The translations under genes were made by a program, and so were the position numbers. The notes beneath the pieces are model-generated. The model saw only the letters and a program-made list of their open reading frames with translations. It had not been told where the DNA came from and searched no databases. A DNA stretch of 61,838 bases from Rhodopirellula sp. Its GTDB lineage: Bacteria; Planctomycetota; Planctomycetia; Pirellulales; Thermoguttaceae. Of this stretch, positions 1 through 7,293 are shown piece by piece (the first letter of the stretch is position 1; each line of letters begins with the position of its first letter). Location of the stretch: positions 1 to 61,838 of the forward strand of contig JAAYEH010000011.1 of the NCBI GenBank assembly GCA_012728855.1. Direction: 5' to 3'.

Positions 1-1
1 G

Positions 2-403
2 GAGTATAAGTTGTCGACCTACCTCTTTGCCGAAGTCCATGCCGAGGCCGGTGAGGGCCACGATGTGGCTATGATGAAAGGCTCGCCGGGAGTCGACACC
101 CTCGGCGCAAGCGACACCGAGGTACAGCTCTCCGGTGTGAATGTCTTTCAGAAGAACTTTGGCTACTACGCTAAGAACTTTGACGAGATTCATGCGAACG
201 CCGGGGCGGGGGAAGACAAAGCGGTGCTCACCGACGCCACGGTGGAGGCGGACTACGCCGAGCCCGACGGAGTTGATCTCAAGACTCTGCCCCAGATCCT
301 CTGGCTGAACCAGTTTGAGAAGATCGAATTCTGGGACAGCAGCACAAGCAGCAAGACGGACGACATCGACAACATCGATCAGGTCTTTGCCTGGTGGGAG
401 TGA
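2..403 (+). CDS. C-terminal fragment of a large secreted repeat protein
   Basis: The reading frame is open to the left edge, so this is the last ~133 residues of a longer protein. A TTG at 11 could be a start but has no clear reason to be one. The segment YAKNFDEIHANAGAGEDKAV has the F-x-x-(I/V)-x-A-x-A-x-x-G-x-x-D-x-A-x-L pattern that recurs in very large planctomycete surface proteins; an upstream stretch rich in G, D and A looks like a degenerate copy. The end is acidic and finishes in FAWWE. Residues suggest an extracellular protein; no enzymatic motif is visible. The assignment rests on repeat style only. Confidence 0.5.
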   Translation, partial: EYKLSTYLFAEVHAEAGEGHDVAMMKGSPGVDTLGASDTEVQLSGVNVFQKNFGYYAKNFDEIHANAGAGEDKAVLTDATVEADYAEPDGVDLKTLPQILWLNQFEKIEFWDSSTSSKTDDIDNIDQVFAWWE

Positions 404-475
404 TGCGAAGCTCGACTTCTCAATCTCAGTAGTTCCACCAATCCCAGTATCCTCATTGTGCCCTTGGCTCCGATC

Positions 476-1852
476 TCAGCGGGCGCCCAGCGTCACATCC
501 AACTCAAACTGCGTTCCGAGCCGTTCGATCCGCACCTGCACTCGTTCGCCCGGGCGCATCGCGCGGACCGCGGGGGTGAGTTCCTCACTTCGCTCGATCG
601 GCTGGTCGCCAAACTGAACAATCACGTCGCCCCCCCTCAGTCCGGCCTTCTCGGCCGCGCTACCGGTCACAACCCGCCTTACCGCGAAGCCCGCCGGCTT
701 GTGGTCCACATCCCGCACGACACCAAAGAAAGCCTGCCGCGGGCCGGTCCGTGCCATCGCCGAGGTAATTGGGCTGAACATCCCGGCCAAGTCGCCGAAG
801 GGGTTGGCGAATTCCGGCCGCGCTGCGTTCGTCGCTAGTTGCAGCACGAGTTCCGTGGACATTTCGACGATTCGCCGCATTCCCTCGTAGTCGAGTTTCT
901 CAAAGTCGTCGCTGGGACGGTGATAGTCCTTGTGCAGCCCGGTAAAGAAGTGCAGCACCGGCACGCTTTCCGTATAGAACGCCAGATGATCGCTCGGCCC
1001 GAACAGCGCGGGAATTTCGCGGACGCGAAAACCGTACTTGCTCCCCAAATCCCGCAGTAGCGGGCCAAACGCGGGCGATGATTCGTTCCCGCAGATCGTC
1101 AGCGTCTCGTGGCGAAGTCGGCCGACCATGTCGAAATTGACCATCGCCACCGTATTCTTGATCGGCATGAGTGGATTGCCCACGTAGTATTCACTACCGA
1201 TCAGGCCGCTCTCTTCCGCAGTAAAGGCGACGAAGACGAGGCTGCGGCACGGATCGCACGGATCGCCTTGCCGGGCGGCGAGCTGGCGAGCGACCTCGTT
1301 CAAGACGGCCGTTCCGGAAGCGTTGTCGTCGGCGCCGTTGTGGATCTCTCGCCCGCCGGGCGCCAGCGAACCGCTCCCGCCGCGGCCGAGGTGGTCGTAG
1401 TGGGCGCCCAGGACGATCGCCTCCTCGGCTAACGGCCCACGCCCGTCCAGAATCGCGACGACATTCTTGACAGCCCGGCCACCGCGGCGGCCCGAGACGG
1501 AAAACTCCTGAAAGGGCTTCCCGTCGTAGAGGTCGGTCCTCAGGCCCGCGGCGGCAAACTCCTCGGCGATATGCTCGGCGGCCAAGTCGATGCCCGCGGT
1601 GCCGATCCCTCGTCCCTCAAGCGTGTCGGACGCCAGGTAACGAACCTCGTCACGCAAACGCTCCTCGACCGCCGTAGGCTCGAAGGAAATCGACGCCGAC
1701 GCCGGCAGTGTGTGATCCACGGCGACCGGTAACGTGCCTGCGGGTGAGACCGGCGCATGGGGCGACGGCACGATCGCCAGTCGCCAACTCGCCGCGGCGA
1801 AAACCAATGCCGCGATCCAAATCGCCCATCGCCAAGGTGCCCGCTGTCTCAT
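476..1852 (-). CDS. M28 family zinc peptidase with C-terminal PDZ domain
   Basis: 458-residue exported aminopeptidase-like enzyme. An uncleaved or cleaved N-terminal hydrophobic segment lies at residues ~9-27. The M28 catalytic core follows at ~60-345 with the expected two-zinc ligands: GAHYDH (first His), NGADDNASG (bridging Asp), AEESGLIGSE (general base and ligand Glu pair), NFDMVG (Asp) and HRPSDD (last His). A PDZ domain occupies ~370-455 (GSAAEKAGLRGGDVIVQFG), a common add-on in planctomycete M28 proteins. It lies 17 nt downstream of the sulfatase-like lipoprotein on the same strand, so the two are probably co-transcribed. Likely acts outside the cytoplasmic membrane on peptides; substrate unknown. 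Confidence 0.9.
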   Translation of the reverse strand: MRQRAPWRWAIWIAALVFAAASWRLAIVPSPHAPVSPAGTLPVAVDHTLPASASISFEPTAVEERLRDEVRYLASDTLEGRGIGTAGIDLAAEHIAEEFAAAGLRTDLYDGKPFQEFSVSGRRGGRAVKNVVAILDGRGPLAEEAIVLGAHYDHLGRGGSGSLAPGGREIHNGADDNASGTAVLNEVARQLAARQGDPCDPCRSLVFVAFTAEESGLIGSEYYVGNPLMPIKNTVAMVNFDMVGRLRHETLTICGNESSPAFGPLLRDLGSKYGFRVREIPALFGPSDHLAFYTESVPVLHFFTGLHKDYHRPSDDFEKLDYEGMRRIVEMSTELVLQLATNAARPEFANPFGDLAGMFSPITSAMARTGPRQAFFGVVRDVDHKPAGFAVRRVVTGSAAEKAGLRGGDVIVQFGDQPIERSEELTPAVRAMRPGERVQVRIERLGTQFELDVTLGAR

Positions 1853-1869
1853 TCCACCTCGAGCTACGG

Positions 1870-3093
1870 TTAGGGACTTTTCCGGAATTCCGGCAAGAGC
1901 GACTCACCGTCCACCAACGGCGGCCGTCGGGATGCTCCTGCCATGTCCGCCAGGGTTGGTAGAATGTCGCAAGCCGCGCAAGGCCGATCGCTTTGAACTC
2001 CGTCGGGAATGCGTCCCGGCCCCCACACGACGAACGCCTCTTGCGATTTGGATTCCGCGTCGGACGCCACCAGTAATAGAACCGTGTTGCGATGAAGTTT
2101 TCGGCTCTGAAGTTCTTGGAGGATTTCTCCCAGAACCGCGTCAAGCGTCGGCCCTGGATCTGGTGGATGCGCCCAGGTCAGGTAAAGGAAAAACGGACGT
2201 CCTCGGTAGTGACGCTGCAAATAGTCGACGATTCCCCGGCGAACCAAATCCGCGCCACTCTCGCCCTGCTTGGCTTCGGCGTTGGCTAGAACGCGAAGGC
2301 GAGCGCCGTTGCTCCAGAGGAATTCCGGGTAAGCCTGCTCGGCTTCGCCGCGATTGCGGAAGCCGAACCATAGGTCAAACCCGTGTGACCGTGGGTCCGA
2401 GGAAACCAGAAGACCCTCCAAACTGCCGTCTCCGATCAGGGCGGTCGTATAGCCGGCCTGCCACAGCAGTTCGGCGAGTGTGAAGTCGTCTGGTTCGATC
2501 GCCCCCCGCCGGCCATCGGGGCGTCGTCCCGTGAACAACGACCAGTGCGTGGCGGCGGCGGTTGAACCTGTCTCGGCGACATTCAGGAAACGCGTGCTCT
2601 CCTGGCGCAGGCGGTCGAGATTCGGCGTCCCCGATCCCTTAGCCCCTTCACTGCCAACGGCGTTGAGGGACTGTCTCGGAACCACCAGAAGGATCAAGTT
2701 GGGAGAATCCTGCCCCGCAACTCGCTGCTGTCGATTCACTTCCCGAATGGCCGCGAGGTTCTCCGCCTTGATCCGGCCCAGCAGTGAATCCGCCTCGCGC
2801 AGCCCGGCGCCCATTTCGTCTTGCGAATCTCCCAGCGCGTCCATCGGTATCGATTCAAGAACCGCCTCGAGTCCGCGGATCATCGGATTTTCAGCGGCTG
2901 GTGCATCGTCGTCCGCCACTTTGCCCTCGGCGGGCTTTGCAGGTGCTCCGCTGTTGTTCTGTGGAGCCTTCGCCGAAGCATGGTCGCCCAATCCACCGTC
3001 AGGATCCGCTTCCTGTCCGCGCGGCCCACAGCCGAAAAACACCAACAACAGCAACCAGACCGGCAGACGCGGTCGCAAAGCGATTCGTAACAT
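1870..3093 (-). CDS. Sulfatase-like lipoprotein with degenerate active site
   Basis: 407 residues with a lipoprotein signal (hydrophobic run then LVFFGC, Cys ~22), a charged linker to ~125, and an alkaline-phosphatase/sulfatase-like fold. Family landmarks are visible but altered. PNLILLVVPRQS stands where PNIVLILADDLG gives two metal-binding Asp, and ATHWSLFTGRRP replaces the CxPSRxxLLTGRxP formylglycine motif. GDGSLE sits where GKWHLG is usual, and VASDAESK replaces the SDHGE metal site. The end (CDILPTLADMAGA) matches sulfatases well. Hydrolase activity is therefore doubtful; a binding or structural role is an inference. First gene of a two-gene unit with the M28 peptidase. Confidence 0.75.
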   Translation of the reverse strand: MLRIALRPRLPVWLLLLVFFGCGPRGQEADPDGGLGDHASAKAPQNNSGAPAKPAEGKVADDDAPAAENPMIRGLEAVLESIPMDALGDSQDEMGAGLREADSLLGRIKAENLAAIREVNRQQRVAGQDSPNLILLVVPRQSLNAVGSEGAKGSGTPNLDRLRQESTRFLNVAETGSTAAATHWSLFTGRRPDGRRGAIEPDDFTLAELLWQAGYTTALIGDGSLEGLLVSSDPRSHGFDLWFGFRNRGEAEQAYPEFLWSNGARLRVLANAEAKQGESGADLVRRGIVDYLQRHYRGRPFFLYLTWAHPPDPGPTLDAVLGEILQELQSRKLHRNTVLLLVASDAESKSQEAFVVWGPGRIPDGVQSDRPCAACDILPTLADMAGASRRPPLVDGESLLPEFRKSP

Positions 3094-3496
3094 TTCGCCG
3101 GAACCCCCACGACAGTACAGTTATGAGACTATGCGCATTATAAGCAGTATGGGAAGTATAAGCAAAGGCTCGCCACTTTGAGGCGCGATTCACCCGGCGA
3201 TTATCTGCTGGCGGCAAGCGTGGAATACCTTCGCCCGAAGTCAACGCCCCAGTGTGCCTGGAGATCTGGCGGAACGGCTGGAATGACCGTGTCACCCCAA
3301 CAATAGAACTGACGGGTATCAAATCCAGCCGGTAGTGTGGCTTGGTGAACCCTCAGACTCGGGCGATCCATTCCGCCACCATGAGCCCCGAGGCTTTGCC
3401 CTCAAAGCAGAAAAGGGGTGATTGGCTGTGGCCAGGGAGGCGGGACGGAGATGAACTTGGACAAACAATCTAAGTTGTAAATTCGGCGGGTGTTAT
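3094..3496. other. Intergenic region upstream of the sulfatase-like gene
   Basis: About 400 bp without a supportable gene, between the leftward sulfatase-like gene and the left end of the integrated element. It presumably carries the leftward promoter; a relatively AT-rich patch around 3118-3170 is the best candidate. No tRNA, repeat or riboswitch was recognised. Confidence 0.4.
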
Positions 3497-3544
3497 AACA
3501 AGTGGGCGCACGAAGATTCGAACTTCGGACCTCGTCCTTATCAG
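3497..3544. repeat. Left attachment site (48-bp direct repeat)
   Basis: Identical over 48 bp to 17275-17322. The sequence is the 3' half of tRNA-Ile (anticodon-stem side through the T arm and acceptor end), so this copy is a tRNA fragment left by integration and cannot make a tRNA by itself. Matching stops at 3545, where the element interior begins. Confidence 0.92.
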
Positions 3545-3715
3545 CCAATCCCGGTCATTCTCGTAAGGCCCTTTTCTCTCAACACGTTAGCTATCAGTCT
3601 ACCGCCGGTAGCAAGCTTTGCAAGCGTTGCGATGAATTGCAAGCGTAACTCGTTGCGGGGCTTGGAAATGCGAAGGACAGACGGGTTGCGGCGGGCGGCA
3701 AATTCGAGCCAAGAA

Positions 3716-3739
3716 TGGTCAATTACCACTTTGCCGAGA
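3716..3739 (+). promoter_or_regulatory. Arm-type-like site, inverted copy of 17176-17199
   Basis: This 24-bp stretch matches the reverse complement of 17176-17199 at 21 of 24 positions, sharing the core AATTACCACTTT. The two lie near opposite ends of the element in inverted orientation, as expected for integrase arm-binding or regulator sites. A further match to the AAAGTGG core lies at 3784-3790. No binding data; role inferred from position. Confidence 0.45.
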
Positions 3740-3828
3740 CGGCGGTGAGGTACGGCAAAGCCCGCTCGGTTCCGCTACTGCCGAAAGTGGAACCACCTGT
3801 CATAATGCGTCCGCCGGCCGGCGGGAAA

Positions 3829-4428
3829 TCATGTTTGCCGGTACGCTGCACTTCGGCTTGTCAACCGCCGGCCGGCACTTCTACGGTTGGCCCGGCAGCC
3901 ACAAAGGCAAGCTTCAGGAGTCCCGCATTGGGCAAGTATCAAGTCATCGCCTACGCCTTCGTGACCGTCGACCTGGTTGCCGAGTCGCCCGACCAGGCCG
4001 CCCAGGCTTGGCAGAAGTGGCGAGACGACAACCCCGAGCCGGCCTTCGCCGGCGGGAAGGTGCTCATCGTCCAAGATCCGCTGCCCCGGCTGTTCGATGA
4101 GTCCGGCGTCGTTGGGGCTATTCACCGCGGCCGGATCGTCGGGAAGTGAGTTTGCACGCTGGCACCTAGCTTCCAGCGTGTAAACTCCATCGGAGAAAAC
4201 GGCCGCGGCGATGTACTGCCGATTCGTCCCCGCCGCCTTCGCTCGGACGGCGTCGGTTTCCCGATCGTGCGAATCGATCTGTTCCCCAAATAATTGGGGA
4301 ACAGACGCCTGCTTCTCGCCGCGAGCCTTGCCTTTCGCTTGAGCCTGCCGCTGCTTGGCGTCGGCCTTGATCTGGGTGAGCTTCGCCTGGCAGCCGTCGA
4401 GCATGTCGGAGGTTATTTCGCGCGACAT
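3829..4428 (-). CDS. Hypothetical protein, charged N-terminus (doubtful 3' half)
   Basis: A 199-codon frame beginning MSREITSDMLDGC. Residues 1-95 look coding: Gln/Lys/Ala-rich helix, then a less charged segment. The remainder lies antisense to the 73-codon rightward frame at 3928-4149 and through a hairpin at 4150-4185, so one of the two genes is probably wrong there. The start codon lies inside one of the four ATGTCGCGCGANAT palindromes of this element. It follows the zinc-ribbon gene by 13 nt. No family recognised. Confidence 0.4.
   Translation of the reverse strand: MSREITSDMLDGCQAKLTQIKADAKQRQAQAKGKARGEKQASVPQLFGEQIDSHDRETDAVRAKAAGTNRQYIAAAVFSDGVYTLEARCQRANSLPDDPAAVNSPNDAGLIEQPGQRILDDEHLPAGEGRLGVVVSPLLPSLGGLVGRLGNQVDGHEGVGDDLILAQCGTPEACLCGCRANRRSAGRRLTSRSAAYRQT
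3928..4149 (+). CDS. Small hypothetical protein
   Basis: 73 residues if it starts at TTG 3928, which has AGGAG at 3916-3920 seven bases upstream; longer upstream extensions in the same frame look non-coding. The protein begins MGKYQVIAYAFVTVDLVAES and contains an acidic amphipathic stretch (DQAAQAWQKWRDDNPE) and a conserved-looking VLIVQDPLP segment. Its stop is directly followed by a 13-bp-stem hairpin. It is the only rightward gene of the element and sits near the left end, where cargo genes are common. Function unknown. Confidence 0.5.
   Translation: MGKYQVIAYAFVTVDLVAESPDQAAQAWQKWRDDNPEPAFAGGKVLIVQDPLPRLFDESGVVGAIHRGRIVGK
4150..4185. terminator. Hairpin after the small left-end gene
   Basis: Arms at 4150-4162 and 4173-4185 (GTTTGCACGCTGG and its near-perfect complement, 12 of 13) around a 10-nt loop, immediately after the TGA of the 3928-4149 frame. 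There is no strong T-run, so it may be a structural or repetitive hairpin and not a true terminator. Confidence 0.4.
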
Positions 4429-4441
4429 AACGGCCCTTCGC

Positions 4442-4816
4442 CTACCTGATGACTACCTGAAACCGCTTCCGCTCGGTCTGGATTCGCTGGGCGAGTTCGC
4501 GAACGTGACGGGCGCATGCCGGGCACACCAAGGCATCCTCCGCACCCGGAAGGGCCGGCTCCCAGGTCGTCTCGTTGGGCGTCCACAGTCCGCACCAGCC
4601 GCATTCGGACAGGTCGGCGGAGCATTCCGGGCACAGCACCCGCCCGCTCGCGTCCGCGGCCGTGGCGATCGTGGGCCACCACAAACGGCACGCCTGGCAG
4701 GGCGTGTATTCGCCGCGAAGGCACTCGCCGCAAAGCATCCCGTCGCCGGCCGTCTCCCGCAGCTCGCCGGCGCGGCCGCATTCCTCGCAGACCATCGTTT
4801 CCTCTGTAATGCTCAT
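4442..4816 (-). CDS. Multi-zinc-ribbon protein
   Basis: 124 residues dominated by paired CxxC knuckles: CEECG, CGEC, CQAC, CPEC, CGWC and CPAC, enough for about three zinc sites. Such proteins usually bind nucleic acid or partner proteins. Start at ATG 4816 with GAAAGAAG upstream. It sits between the HTH-array recombinase and a hypothetical gene. No named family could be fixed. Confidence 0.65.
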   Translation of the reverse strand: MSITEETMVCEECGRAGELRETAGDGMLCGECLRGEYTPCQACRLWWPTIATAADASGRVLCPECSADLSECGWCGLWTPNETTWEPALPGAEDALVCPACARHVRELAQRIQTERKRFQVVIR

Positions 4817-4889
4817 CGCTTCTTTCCCAGGCTCCCGGGCCGGTTGACCGCGGCCGGCGCGGGCGTTTCATCTGCCGACCTATCACCTG

Positions 4890-6734
4890 TCATACTCCAA
4901 GAAAGGCCTCGGGAACCGGAAGGCCCGCCATCGCCCTTGCGATGATCTCCGGCGCCCTGACGTAGTGTTGCCTGGTCGTTTCGGCCTCGGAGTGGCCAAG
5001 CATAAGCTGCGCGGCCGCGGGGCTTGCATCCCATAGGCTCGTTCCCAGCGTTCGCCGTAGGCTGTGCAACGTGAACCGCTCCGCCGGCGGAATGTCGGCC
5101 GCGGTAAGCAGCCGGTCCCAGCACCGGCCGAAGGCCTTCATCGCTGCGTCTCGGGAGCCCGCCGCGGGCCAAGGAAAGACCAGCGTCCTATCACTTCGGA
5201 TTGACCGGAGATGCTCAAGAGTCACGTCGGTCAGCGGGGTAATCATCGGCCGCCGGCCTTTCAGGTGCTTTGCCGGAATGAAGAGCCAACGCTTGTCCCA
5301 ATCCACGTGGGACCATTCCAACTCGAATAAGCTTCGCCGGCGGAGACCCGTTGACCAGGCGGTGACGATGAAACACTTCCACCAGGCGGAAGGCTTGAAG
5401 GTTGCCCACAACTTGGGCGCGTCCATGGAGAACGCCGCCCGGTAAATCGCGTTGACCTGTTCCTCCGTCACGGTCTTCCGCATCGACCATTCAGCCCTCG
5501 GGGGCTTGACCCACGGCGGATCGGAGACGAGTCCCGCCGCGTCTCGATTGCGGCGCCCGGGCTTCCCGCATTTGTCCAAGACGGTTTGGATGTGCCGCAA
5601 GTTAGCGCGAACCGTGTTCGGCGACGCTCGAGTAACGCCATCCTTGCCCGGCGACTTCGCCGCGGCGTCGCGGAAGAGCGCCAGCGTCTGCGCGGTGATT
5701 TCCTGCACCGGCGGATCCTTGGTCAACAGCCTCCACTTGTTCAAGCAGCTTCGATAGCTGGCAACCGTGTCGCCCGACGCGTCGGCCAGTCGGACGGGGC
5801 GGTACCAAGTTTCAAAGAACGTGGTCAACGTCGTCTCGCCGGACATGGGGAACAACATCTCGCCATGCGATCGGGTCCACTTGTCGCAGAATGCCGCTTG
5901 GCGGATGTAGCTCCCCACGTCGCCAAGAATCGCGTCGGTCCCGGCCATTTTTCGGACTACGGCGATTGCGGCTTGAACGCCCCGCTCTTCTTCGCGGTGC
6001 CAGATCTCCGCATGGTCTCGCTTCCATTGGCGGACTGCCTCGAAAGCGGCTCCCGCCTCGGCCGCCGCCTCCTGGAGCGTATGGCCGGCGGCCAACAATG
6101 ACGTCACCTTTCGAATGCCCTCTTCAACGCGCGGGGAAATCCGGGCCCGGACCAGGCCGGTTTCTTCGATGGCCCGGTTCCACAGGTCGACGTGGGCGGT
6201 ACGCCAGCCTTCGACCGTGCGAGCTGGTGTCTTGAGGGCCTCGCCGATTTCCGCGTAGGTCTTGCCTTCAGTCCACAACCGCGCGGCCGCGGTGATCTGC
6301 TGGCGAACGTAGGCGGTTGCTTCCCGGTTGCGAAGATCGAACGATTCATTCGGCGGAGGGCCTTTCTTCGCGCGGAAGCCTTCGGGTTGGCTATCAGCCC
6401 AAATGTCGCGGTAGTCCGCTCGCCACTGGTACACCCGGGACGGCGAGACGTTTAACTCCGCCGCGATTTCCGAGTAGGTCATGCCGGCAGACTGAAGCCT
6501 CGCGGCCTGCCTCACCTGGTCACTCGCCTGGTCAGCAGAAACCGTTCGTTTGCTCTCAAACCCATCCGGCAGTTGCGACTTCCAGAGCGCCGAGTATGCC
6601 GCTCGCCACTGGTACACCCGGGACGGCAAGACGTTTAGCTCCGCGGCAATTTCCCGATAGGTTTTGCCCTCTCCCCGAAGTCTCGCGGCCCGCTCTACCT
6701 TTCGCGTCGTTTCTATGCTCCTCGGAGTTTTCAT
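4890..6734 (-). CDS. Tyrosine recombinase with four tandem N-terminal HTH units
   Basis: 614 residues from ATG 6734, which has a purine-rich GGAAGGGGG upstream and overlaps the preceding gene's stop (ATGA). Residues ~12-51, 73-112, 147-185 and 207-245 are four related HTH units. The pattern is (K/M)TYxEIAAxLN-x-xxSRVYQWR followed by an aromatic/acidic segment ending in W (YSALW, YRDIW, HVDLW, HAEIW). A core-binding region follows (~300-400), then the catalytic domain. Candidate catalytic residues are R465 (TGLR), K489/K492 (AKHLKGRR), H557 and R560 (LHSLRR), H581 (LGHS) and Y591 (QHYVR). All are present, so the enzyme should be active. Usual integrases have a ~60-residue arm-binding domain; a four-unit HTH array is unusual. 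Units 1 and 2 are close at DNA level. Confidence 0.87.
   Translation of the reverse strand: MKTPRSIETTRKVERAARLRGEGKTYREIAAELNVLPSRVYQWRAAYSALWKSQLPDGFESKRTVSADQASDQVRQAARLQSAGMTYSEIAAELNVSPSRVYQWRADYRDIWADSQPEGFRAKKGPPPNESFDLRNREATAYVRQQITAAARLWTEGKTYAEIGEALKTPARTVEGWRTAHVDLWNRAIEETGLVRARISPRVEEGIRKVTSLLAAGHTLQEAAAEAGAAFEAVRQWKRDHAEIWHREEERGVQAAIAVVRKMAGTDAILGDVGSYIRQAAFCDKWTRSHGEMLFPMSGETTLTTFFETWYRPVRLADASGDTVASYRSCLNKWRLLTKDPPVQEITAQTLALFRDAAAKSPGKDGVTRASPNTVRANLRHIQTVLDKCGKPGRRNRDAAGLVSDPPWVKPPRAEWSMRKTVTEEQVNAIYRAAFSMDAPKLWATFKPSAWWKCFIVTAWSTGLRRRSLFELEWSHVDWDKRWLFIPAKHLKGRRPMITPLTDVTLEHLRSIRSDRTLVFPWPAAGSRDAAMKAFGRCWDRLLTAADIPPAERFTLHSLRRTLGTSLWDASPAAAQLMLGHSEAETTRQHYVRAPEIIARAMAGLPVPEAFLGV
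6416..6667 (-). repeat. Duplicated HTH-coding segments inside the recombinase
   Basis: Segments 6599-6667 and 6416-6484 are highly similar in nucleotides (for example both contain CCACTGGTACACCCGGGACG). They encode HTH units 1 and 2. Units 3 and 4 are more diverged, so units 1 and 2 arose by the most recent duplication. Confidence 0.8.
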
Positions 6735-6982
6735 ACTGCACCCCCTTCCGTGCCCCAATGAAAGCGGGTGTACCGGACAACCACTGCCCACAATCGACCC
6801 GGAAGCCCTTTCTGAAGGGCGTTGCGGTTGAAGAGCCGCACAAAGGTTTGGGCGTCACGAAGCGGCAGATTCTTGGAATGCAGCTCCGCGGCGACAACCC
6901 GGTCCGGCAGGTGCCATGGCCTCGTAGGGGTGAAGTCGTCTGGGCATTCCAGAATCAAAACAGCGTTTCGGGGTCGCGACAT
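6731..6982 (-). CDS. Small hypothetical protein coupled to the recombinase
   Basis: 83 residues starting MSRPRNAVLILECPDDFTPT at ATG 6982, preceded by GGAGG seven bases upstream, one of the best ribosome sites in the element. Its stop overlaps the recombinase start by ATGA, so the two are translationally coupled. The sequence contains WHLPDRVVAAELHSKNLPLRDAQ-type text that could be a small alpha/beta fold; no family recognised. The coupling suggests a partner of the recombinase, for example a directionality or stability factor, but that is inference. Confidence 0.65.
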   Translation of the reverse strand: MSRPRNAVLILECPDDFTPTRPWHLPDRVVAAELHSKNLPLRDAQTFVRLFNRNALQKGLPGRLWAVVVRYTRFHWGTEGGAV

Positions 6983-7293
6983 GGAAAACCTCCTGCGCCA
7001 GCAAGGCGCATAGAAAGAGCCAAAGCCCGGCCACGCGCTGTCTGGTGCTTGGGGCACCCGGCACGCCTCGCTCCCCGCCTGCGCGGTTCAACGCTTGTGC
7101 GTGCCGACACGTGGTCGGGCTCTGGCTCTCTGACGTTGAAGTACATCAGCAACTCCCAAGTTAGACATTGGCAGTGTACCGGCGGGGGGCCGCCCCCGTC
7201 AACTAGTTCCGAAAGTGGAACGGTCCGCAACGACTCCCGCAGCAGCCCCCGGCCGCTTATGTCGCGCGAAATGGCCGCCGCCCCTTGCCCCTG
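6983..7293. promoter_or_regulatory. Regulatory gap between tape-measure and recombinase genes
   Basis: 311 bp without a convincing gene in an otherwise tightly packed element. It contains an inverted repeat GTTCC-N6-GGAAC at 7207-7222, whose spacer and right arm include the recurrent AAAGTGGAA motif, and one copy of the ATGTCGCGCGAAAT quasi-palindrome at 7259-7272. Both features recur elsewhere in the element, so this is a likely operator or promoter region for the leftward recombinase genes. Confidence 0.45.

Noticed and set aside
3300..3420. tRNA or structured RNA left of the element
   Set aside because: No cloverleaf or TTCRANNC T loop could be built on either strand.
3541..3729. 62-codon leftward frame beside the left att site
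   Set aside because: No ribosome site, and its 3' end runs into the att repeat; regarded as chance.
4150..4185. Integron attC site
   Set aside because: The hairpin lacks the RYYYAAC/GTTRRRY core pair and no integron integrase is present.
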